From Macrothele yani (taxonomy: Eukaryota; Arthropoda; Arachnida; Araneae; Macrothelidae): 64,000 nucleotides of DNA. The position numbers and the translations under genes are program-made. Where the stretch lies: contig CM077005.1 in assembly GCA_039090855.1 (NCBI GenBank), positions 72,102,607 through 72,166,606 of the forward strand, given 5' to 3'. This document shows positions 56,641 to 64,000 of the stretch, piece after piece. Positions within the stretch are counted from its first letter, which is position 1; every line of letters starts with the position of its first letter. Below the pieces are notes generated by a model, which had not been told where the DNA came from, ran no database searches, and was given only the letters and a program-made list of their open reading frames with translations.

Positions 56641-56945
56641 AATTTTATTTGTTTACTAATTTTTTAAGTAACCAATTAATCGGAAGAAGAAAATAATCGA
56701 CGATTAAAAAATAGAAGAAAATAATCGGCGACTAAAAAATTTGATCTTTAATCGGTTGAACCCGACAGCTCTAGTTATAAACAGTCGCCTGTCCCCAATT
56801 TAGGGCACCTAGTTCGAGGGAAGAAGGACAGCTAGTGCTGTAAGGCAAACACAACTTCCATGCCTCACTGGGATTCGAACCAGGACACATCTTGGAGGAT
56901 TGACCAGATACCAGCGCTTAGACCACTGCGCCACCGTCTTGCTCA

Positions 56946-57312
56946 GTGATGTGTCTTGCATTTCTCTAAAACCGTAGAGTAGACATGTATTAGTCTGGAG
57001 AAAAGCTGAAATCCACCACACGTCTCATAACATCATTGAGAGAAGCGCTTTCCGTGGTAAAAATGTTTTACTGCTTCGGTTGGTTTTTCATTGTGTAGGC
57101 ATGCTCCCTCTAAAGATTCTGTGACTGTGCCTAAATACCGGGATGAGACTATCGATTCCTATGTTGTCGTTGTCTGTTCAGTTGGATTTCGACAAATAAA
57201 TGATAAGCCACATCCTCACAAAACTGTCGTCATCGACAGATATCGTGAAGAACCAGTATAGAACGAATGGAGCATCATTCACAAGGCGTCAGTCCCTTTG
57301 AACATTTATGAT
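56946..57312. other. non-coding spacer before the 48-bp array
   Basis: No gene or repeat recognised. Confidence 0.5.
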
Positions 57313-58621
57313 ATGGAGAAGTATTGCTGCCCTCAAGCAAACGCCTCGTTGGGTCATCGTAGTTAGGAGCATTGCTGTTCTCAAACGAACGCCTCGTTGG
57401 GTCATCATAAGGAGCAGCATTGCTGTTATCAAATAAAAGACGCCGTTGGGTCATCATCAGGAGCAGCATTACTATTCTCAACCGAACGCCTCGTTGGGTG
57501 TTAATAAAAAGGAGCATTGTTATTCTCAAACAAACGCCTGGTTGGGTCATAATAAGGAGGAGCATTGCTGTTCTCAAACGAGCGCCTCGTTGGGTGTTAA
57601 TCAGGAGGAGCATTGCTATTCTCAAACAAACGCCTCATTGGGTCATAATAAGGAGGATCATTGCTGCTATCAAACAAACACCTCGTTGGGTCATCATAAG
57701 GAGAAGCATTGCTGTTTTCATAAAAACACGTCGTCGAGTCATCATAAGGAGGATCATTGCCATTCTCAAACAAACGTCTCGTTGGGTCATCATAAGGAGG
57801 AGCATTGCTGCTATTAAGCAAACGCCTCGTTGGGTCATCATGATTAGAAACATTGCTGTTCTCAAACGAACTCCCCGTTGGGTCATCATAAGGAGGAGCA
57901 TTGCTGTTCTTAAACAAACACCTCTTTGGGCCATCATAGGGAGAAGCATTGCAGTTCTCAAACAAACGCCTCGTTGGGTCATCATGAGGAGAAACATTGC
58001 TGTTCTCAAACAAACGCCTCGTTGTGTCATCATAAGGAGAAGCATTGCTGTTCTCAAACAAACGCCTCGTTGGGTCATCATAAGGAGGAGCAATTCTGTT
58101 CTCAAACGAACGCCTCGCTGGGTGACAATAAGGAGGAACATTGCTATTCTCAAACAAACGCCTCGTTGGATCATAATAAGGAGGATGATTGCTGCTATCA
58201 AACAAACACCTCGTTGGGTCATCATAAGGAGGAGCATTGCTGCTATTAAACAAACGCCTCGTTGGGTTATCATGAGGAGAATCATAGCTGTTCTCAAACG
58301 AACACCCAGTCGGGTCATCATAAGGAGAAGTATTGCTGTTCTCAAACAAACGCCTCGTTGGGTCATAATAAGGAGGATCATTGCTGCTATAAAACCAAAA
58401 CCTCGTTCTGTCATCTTAAGGAGAAGCATTGCTGTTCTCATAAAGACACCTCGTTGGGTCATCATAAGGAGGAGCATTGCTGTTCTGAAACGAACGCCTC
58501 GTTGGGTGATAATAAGGAGTAGCATTGCTATTCTCAAGAAACGTCTCGTTGGGTCATAATAAGGAGGATAATTGCTGCTATCCAACAAACACCTCGTTGG
58601 GTCATCATAAGGAGAAGCATT
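57313..58621. repeat. 48-bp minisatellite, left part (about 27 units)
   Basis: The unit 'aaggaggagcattgctgttc' + 'tcaaacgaacgcctcgttgg' + 'gtcatcat' repeats about 27 times with scattered changes. Because 48 is a multiple of three and the unit lacks stops in several frames, long open frames appear on both strands: 57420-58559 (+) and 57635-58657 and 57597-58349 (-). Their products are 16-residue repeats such as EEHCCSQTNASLGHHK. I treat these as by-products, not genes. Confidence 0.95.
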
Positions 58622-58639
58622 AGCAAAATGTATAGCCCC

Positions 58640-59547
58640 ATTAACCATTTCATCCATATACTCGGTGTCCAGCTCCGCTCAGGCGTTAAATAAAATACAT
58701 TCCGTTACACCGTCTACCTCGCAGTTTATAATGGTTTCACTCGATATCATTTCCTTATATCCTAACGTACCTGTGCTTGCTGTCCACCGTATCATCGAAG
58801 AAATGCTGTCAGCCCACAGAACTTATACCCATAATGAAATCCAAGGCATTGTTAATGCCTTAAGACTAGTGTACAACAGAACATTTTTTTCAATTTAATG
58901 GTACTATTTACCATCAACGGGAGGGGGCCCCTATGGGGTCATGTTTCTCAGCAGTTCTATCTGAGTTGTTGTTACTAGACCTGGAAAACGAAGTCCTCAC
59001 AAACTTTCACGTAAAACCGATTTTATACCTGAGATACGTGGATGATGTGTTATTGTTTTGGCAATCCACCCTTGGAAGCCTTACCGAGTTCACCACTTTG
59101 TTGTCTACAAAATACAGTTCCATAAAAGTTTCTACGGAATTCGAGACCAATTATGCATTACCCTATCTAGACTTCTTGTTGGAACGAAACCCTATTACGA
59201 ACGAAGTAACTCACTCTGTATATAGAAAACCAACTGCAACAATATCTATGATTATCTACAACTCCTTCCACCCACTCAGGCAAAAACTCTCAGCCCTTCA
59301 CTTTATTTTTCACAGAGAAGTTACACATTCATTCTCAACCGATCAAAGAGACCTAGAAGTTGCAAAAACTATGGATATTGCAGCATTATATAATTTTCCA
59401 TCTACTACAGTTAACTCCATAATGCGCCGTGCCTTTAATGCATTATACTCCACATTACCAAGAACTAAACCAACCACTTCATATGTCGGCCAACTACCAT
59501 ACATACTTGCTGTCACAGATACCCTAAAAACGCATGTCCAACATTAA
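58640..59547 (+). pseudogene. reverse transcriptase of the second Penelope-like element
   Basis: SVSSSAQALNKIHSV, MVSLDIISLYPNVPV (first Asp), then a frameshift in a T run near 58890, GAPMGSCFSAVLSELLLLDL and the catalytic LRYVDDVLLFW. TEFETNYALPYLDFLLERNP and SVYRKPTATISMI follow, to a stop at 59547. It is clearly related to, but distinct from, the RT at 8335-9516. The N-terminal half is missing. Confidence 0.92.
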
Positions 59548-59559
59548 TATTGATTTTGG

Positions 59560-59883
59560 CATAAAAACGTGAAATATTCTCGCCCATATTAAAAATGACA
59601 GGGATCAGATTCCCTTGGTTCCAAATTTGGTGTGTATGCAATCCCACTAAAAGCTACGAATGCTGATGTAACCGACCAGATATACATAGGTTCGACCCGT
59701 CGCAATCTTAATTTACGTGTCTCTGAACATAAATACAATGTTAAAACATGCTCCACCTTCACCGATTTTTACAAGACTATGTCTGAAGGGTCAACACCAA
59801 ACTATCTGGGACGGTATTACTATGTTACATACGCCGACTACCTGTTCATCTATCCTCTTGACAGAAATCTTATTGATGCATAA
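59560..59883 (+). pseudogene. GIY-YIG domain of the second Penelope-like element
   Basis: VYAIPLKATNADVTDQIYIG followed by STRRNLNLRVSEHKYNVKTC shows the GIY-like strand, the YIG strand and the basic helix with R and EH. The frame ends at a stop at 59881-59883, short of the normal end; further coding traces (LMHKHRAECCNDD) lie in another frame. It is separated from the RT by a stop and frame change. Confidence 0.85.
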
Positions 59884-60073
59884 ACATAGGGCAGAGTGTT
59901 GTAACGACGATACCCCTATCACTATACAGTTACCATGGAAACTGCTTTGTAACTACTACAGTGAAAGAGACAATACCGGCAACAACCCAAGCTCCAATGA
60001 AACGACATGATTATGTAATGAACTTGCGCACGCCAAAACATACTGTTTCGTCAATGTGCTTACTATATATATA

Positions 60074-61298
60074 CACTGAGTGGCCACTTTATTATGACTC
60101 CCCTCTCAGTTCTCCGTTGGGCCACCTTTTGCCATTAATTCTTGCGATCGATTTTTCGTGGCATGGACTCCACGAGATTTTGATAGGTGGTTTGTGGAAT
60201 CTGAGACAATGCTTGCTGAATAGCATTTTCCAGTAGTGTGAGATTGCAGGGTAGGGGATCCAGCTGTCTGATGGCTCGTTCAACTTCATCCCACAAATTT
60301 TCAATGGGGTTGAGATCTGGAGATTGTGGGGGCCACCTAAGCAAAGTAAACTCACTGGCATGTTCCCGAAACCAATCCTGTACAATACGAGCACTATGGC
60401 AGGGCGCATTATCTTGTTGAAAGTAGCCATCGCCATTGGGATAAACCATCCACATGACAGGATGCACTTGGTCCGAAACGATGTTTAGATATGATGTGCC
60501 AGTCAGACGTTGATCAACACGAATCATTTGGCCCAAAGCATGCCAGGAAAACATTCCCCAAACCATAACGTTGCCTCCACCAGCTTGAAGGGTTGTAGCA
60601 ATGCATTTGGAGTCCATGTTTTCGTGCTGTTTCCGCCAAATTCTCACTCGGCTATCGGCATGGTTCAACCGAAAGCGTGATTCATCGGACCGCATAATTT
60701 GTTTCCAGTTATCGACTGTCCAATCCTTGTGCTTCTGTGCGAACTGGAGACGTTTTCTCTTGTTAATTGCAGACAGCAAAGGTGTTCGAACAGGCCTTCG
60801 GCTGCCATATCCCATCCGATGCAGTGTACGGCAAACAGTACGTGCAGAGATCATTTGAGGGGATCCTTGATTAAAATGGTCTGTAATTTGCTGCACTGTT
60901 GCCCTTCTGATGTCTGTTACCAGTCTGGACACTCTCCGTTCCGCCCGAGCAGTCACTAGTCAATGACGACCACACGTTGCACGTAAAGAGCAAGTTTTTT
61001 GGCTGACAGTCCAGTCTTTAAACACTTTAACAGCAGCTGCTCTGGAACATTTCATGAAAGCGGTGGTTTCGGTATTTCTGGCTCCATGGCTCCGAGCACT
61101 TACAATCATCCCACGTTGAAAGTCCGACAAATTGCATTTTTTACCCATCTCGTCACCCGAAAACCACTTCTACTATACTGTCGCAAGCACTAAGCTTTCC
61201 TTTTTTATACTAGCCTCGCCCTCTGGTGGCAACAGCGTGCAGCCATTGCTCATTTGCTTAAAACTGCCAGGTGGTCATAATAAGGTGGCCACTCAGTG
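60074..61298 (-). mobile_element. Tc1-like DD36E element inserted in the Penelope-like 3' UTR
   Basis: CACTGAGTGGCCACTTTATT and the inverted right end CACTGAGTGGCCACCTTATT differ at one of 20 bases. TA flanks lie at 60072-60073 and 61299-61300, within a short (TA)n target. Size 1225 bp. Almost identical ends indicate a young insertion. Confidence 0.97.
60135..61148 (-). pseudogene. Tc1-like DD36E transposase, one premature stop
   Basis: It starts MGKKCNLSDFQRGMIVSARS at 61148. One TGA (60960-60962) falls after the first helix-turn-helix; the same frame then continues to the natural end. VSRLVTDIRRATVQQITDHF, MRSDESRFRLNH (first Asp), GYFQQDNAPCHSARIV (second Asp) and PDLNPIENLWDE (Glu) are intact. 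I count 36 residues between the second Asp and the Glu, matching the DD36E ('Incomer') group rather than DD34E. 337 codons including the stop, full length. Confidence 0.93.
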
Positions 61299-61479
61299 TA
61301 TATATACCCTCCCAGGGCATAACGCAACCACACCATCTGATGACGGGTCCACAGTGGACTTGAAAGTGCTCACATTTTAATTTATTGTATATATATATAT
61401 TTAACTGTAATCTTTTAAAATCGCGTAAAGACGGAAAACTCTGTTTTTAATATCCTTCAGCACGAATAAATTGACTTCC

Positions 61480-61745
61480 TAAGGAGAAGCATTGATGTTC
61501 TCATAAAAATACCTCGTTGGGTCATCATAAGGAGGAGCATTGCTATTCTCAAACGAACGCCCTGTTGGGTCATCATAAGGAGGAGCATTGCTGTTCTCAA
61601 ACAAACGCCTCTTTGGGTCATCATACGGAGGAGCATTGCTGTTCTCAAACGAACATTTCGTTGGGTCATCATAAGGAGAAACATTGCTATTCTCAAATAA
61701 ACGCCTCGTTGGGTCATTATAAGGAGAAGCATTGCTGTTCCAAAA
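61480..61745. repeat. 48-bp minisatellite, right part (5-6 units)
   Basis: The same unit, phase and variants as 57313-58621 resume directly after the second Penelope-like element, showing the element landed within the array. Open frames on both strands here have the same periodic cause. Confidence 0.95.
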
Positions 61746-61929
61746 TTGTTTGGGTCCTGTTACTGAGGATCTGATTCTCCGCGACAAACTTAAATTACCT
61801 CCACAAGGGCCATATTTCATACTAAACACATCAGCTGTATACTGACGGCCTAGTGCATTTTGGGGCTGTATTGCTGAGGCATGGTTCCTTCGTCTCATAC
61901 TCGTCTGTACTACATGTATTTCATATTGT

Positions 61930-62135
61930 TTTGTTTGGAGGTGTAACGACCACCATGAGTAACTAGCTGGGATATGAACAGTTAGCCCGTCCTTAATTTA
62001 GGATCACTGCTTCTAGGGAAGGGAGAGAACCAGTGCTGTAAGATAACACAAAATCCGTGCTTCACCGGGATTCGAATCTAGATCCATCTTGTACGAATTG
62101 TCAAAAGCCAGCGCTGAGACCACTGCTACCATTTT
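61930..62135 (-). repeat. old SINE copy
   Basis: 'ggaggtgtaacgaccaccat', 'gcccgtccttaatttaggat', 'agggaagggagagaaccagt' and the inverted B box 'accgggattcgaat' identify the main SINE family. Many substitutions and a worn A box make this one of the older copies. No TSD is legible. Confidence 0.85.
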
Positions 62136-63434
62136 CTTAATCTTGACCTAAATTGGTTAAGTCCTTTTTGAACTTTAAAATTTTTGGTTCGTGCTTTCCT
62201 TTTAACATTTAATGCATTTAGATATGAGCAATTTTAAATCACTCTAACACAAGTAAGCTATTCCAGTGCCACAATAGTAATTCCAATTTAGAATGAAAAA
62301 GAAATTCAGTTGAATTGCCGTTAAATGTACATCTCAGGACTGCGATAAATAACATTTCGTGTCGGGCAGTGTGCGGGGAATTTGTAGCAGTTAGGACAAT
62401 ACACAAGTAATAGAATTGTATCGATAAGTTTTTGGAACTGAAAAATGTCTATGTGTTCTCTTAGGGAACAAACCTCGATTATTTTGCACTGGAATTCAAA
62501 ACTTGTAAGACCCCAAAGTGTAGCCCGGCCTTTACTACCGGCCACAGGTTACAGGGATAGGATAGCATCAACGCCATAAAACAAACATATCACCTATGAT
62601 TCTTAGTTTAGTGAAACCAGGTCAAACTTGCTCGGTTTGCTAGAGGCATGTGACCACAAAGGCAGTGAAATATATTTGAAATACATTGAAATATAAATTT
62701 CAATTAGTTTCTAATAATCTTTTAATTGTGCATTCGATTGAATTATGTCACATTTCTGAAAACTTTGGATATAAATACCACATATACAGACTATATTTAA
62801 GTACTGAAACATATGTAAGGAAAGTTTTCATTACTTTGTGGGGAGCAAAAATTGACACTGATTGTTTTTTTTATCATGTTCCATAGATCTGAGTAACAGC
62901 CAAATCGTTTTAAATTAGCTGGACAAAACACTTGAGTAGTTTCGAGGCCAGAAGTTATCCAGTAAATATTTCGTGAGCTATTGATGATAAGAACTGCTAG
63001 AATTCGGAACAAATCATTTCCAGTAAATAAATTTCAGGAAAATGCCCCAAATTCTCGTTGAATTCTAATAATTTTCAACTGAATAGATCGCCTGTTTTGA
63101 ATATGATAAATCACCTCGAATTTTTGGGGAATCTGCACGACTTTACATCAGGGCGGTTCAAAGCCATATGCAAAATAAAATCAACTTTCGTAAATTCTTG
63201 GTGCTCATGGATTTTATTGTTCGATCCGATGAGTTAACAACTCAAAAATACGTACAAATCGAACTTTTCTTTCAACATTGCTGTCCTTAAACAGAAATAT
63301 TATGTTAGACACCAGTTTCTTCTTTAAACGTTTATTTACTTGATAAATGTATCTGATAAATTCATAAATCTGTCTTAAGTATTGCCACGTTATACTGATA
63401 CTAGCTTCTCTTTTCAGGTAACTGACTAATAACG
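62136..63434. other. non-coding region
   Basis: AT-rich. No gene or repeat recognised. A pyrimidine run ending in AG (63403-63418, cttctcttttcag) could be a splice acceptor before the next frame, but it is unsupported. Confidence 0.45.
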
Positions 63435-64000
63435 ATGTCTGAAACGCGCTCTAAGACTGCCATTTAACTCAGTGGCGAGCCACTGGAAGGATTTAGTGGC
63501 AGATTGGTGTCAACGAGTCTTGAGAGTTTAATTTCTTTACTTCTTTACCATAGAAGGGAAAATTTGTATCAGAACGATCCCGTGAAAACTGTTGTGCAGG
63601 TGATCTGTGAAATTTGGAACAAAGCATGGATTTCAATTCCTGAGAGAAATGTTGTCCGAGAAACATGTATTCATTACTGGAAAAATACAGAAACATCTGC
63701 CGTAACAAGAATCATACAAGTTCTGCCCAGTTTCCCAGAGAGGAAGATTTTGTGGTCAATCAAACTCCTCTTTGACATTATTCACCATGATGACTTAGAC
63801 CTAATAAAAATTGAAGAGGATAAACATTTCTTGATGGACCAAAGGTCGTAACGAAAGTATGTCATTGGTAGAGTGGACATAAAGTTTGCCAAGAAGGAAC
63901 ATAAAAAAAGCAATGAATTCTTGAAAGAGGCTGAACGATTTAAGATGGAAGAAATGAGGAAACGTAAGGCGACCGAGGCAGAACAGTTTTTGTGCGGTTT
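63435..64000 (+). pseudogene. unidentified coding-like frame running off the window
   Basis: ATG at 63435 opens MSETRSKTAI, then a TAA (63465-63467). The same frame goes on as LSGEPLEGFSGRL, ICEIWNKAWISIPERNVVRE, and KLLFDIIHHDDLDLIKIEED, meets a second TAA (63849-63851), and still continues as KYVIGRVDIKFAKKEHKK and EAERFKMEEMRKRKATEAEQ to the end. Staying in one frame across two stops argues for a former or exotic gene. The 'LFDI.H.D.L.....EED..FL..QR' layout reminds me of an uncharacterised multicopy arthropod family; the C-terminal part is a charged helix, probably a coiled coil. Function unknown. Confidence 0.5.

Larger units (their letters stand above)
53653..56773 (-). mobile_element. 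hAT transposon inserted in a SINE
   Basis: The left end TAGGGCTGTCGACCGAT and the inverted right end TAGAGCTGTCGGGTTCAACCGAT are matching terminal repeats, allowing for a short gap. Flanking octamers GTTATAAG (53645-53652) and GTTATAAA (56774-56781) match at 7 of 8, the hAT target length. Subterminal 'aatcg.ttaat' words recur at both ends, possible transposase sites. Size 3.1 kb, normal for an autonomous element. Confidence 0.96.
53598..56935 (-). repeat. SINE split by a hAT transposon
   Basis: The two halves are 53598-53652 (T tail and body start) and 56774-56935 (rest of body, inverted B box GGGATTCGAACC, A box). GTCTTGCTCA at 53588-53597 and 56936-56945 is the SINE's own perfect TSD, bracketing both halves and the hAT between them. 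The SINE's first few head bases are missing. Confidence 0.95.
58622..61479 (+). mobile_element. second Penelope-like element, 5'-truncated, with 14-bp TSD
   Basis: TAAGGAGAAGCATT at 58608-58621 and 61480-61493 brackets the element, though the word is also part of the 48-bp unit. The element begins inside the RT and carries RT, GIY-YIG and a 3' UTR whose end (cgcgtaaagacggaaaactc) recalls the first PLE's tail. A Tc1-like element splits its 3' UTR at 60074-61298. Confidence 0.88.

Noticed and set aside
57420..58559. 379-codon open frame as a gene
   Set aside because: It comes from a 48-bp tandem repeat that is equally open in other frames and on the other strand; no start context or flanking signals.
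57313..61745. CRISPR array
   Set aside because: Units are contiguous 48-mers without unique spacers, in a eukaryotic context.

Overview
This looks like a piece of a large, AT-rich, repeat-dominated animal genome, most likely an arthropod. The clues are many Tc1/mariner families, a CR1-like LINE with a PHD-finger ORF1, RTE and Penelope-like retroelements, hAT and Merlin DNA transposons, several tRNA-derived SINEs, and no bacterial gene organisation. I cannot name the species. I found no convincing intact single-copy host gene. Almost every long reading frame belongs to a mobile element, usually a broken one.

Layout. 1.4-2.6 kb: a Tc1-like element with both ends. 3.0-4.0 kb: a ~98-bp minisatellite. 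4.0-10.15 kb: a Penelope-like (PLE) insertion with an inverted tail, a direct tail and a main copy, bounded by a 12-bp duplication and split by older-repeat/RTE/SINE material at 6.2-8.3 kb. 12.5-15.5 kb: a ~150-bp satellite (higher-order ~450 bp) in which each monomer carries a CTCF-core-like GC motif. 17.0-17.95 kb: a foldback element with a SINE inside. 19.85-20.95 kb: a Tc1 relic holding a SINE. 21.8-22.6 kb: a Merlin relic. 22.85-34.5 kb: one CR1-like LINE expanded by a mariner, an unknown palindrome-bearing insert, an almost full-length RTE element and a Tc1 element. 40.2-42.6 kb: a hairpin-bearing SINE, then a broken uncharacterised gene cut by two nested SINEs. 44.7-49.8 kb: a hAT end pair, a LINE 3' fragment and two Tc1 elements. 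51.7-57 kb: SINEs, a Tc1 relic and a hAT element only one stop codon from an open transposase. 57.3-61.75 kb: a 48-bp minisatellite split by a second PLE, which is itself split by a DD36E Tc1-like element. 63.4 kb to the end: an unidentified coding-like frame that runs off the window.

The window's main value is as a dated stack of insertions, because target-site duplications (TSDs) give the order directly. The SINE at 53.6-56.9 kb predates the hAT within it. The outer SINE at 40.6-41.1 kb predates the SINE in its own tail. The 48-bp array predates the PLE, which predates the Tc1. The CR1 predates its RTE, mariner and Tc1 guests. Both PLE insertions lie in tandem arrays. The most unusual signal is the satellite with a CTCF-like site about every 150 bp.
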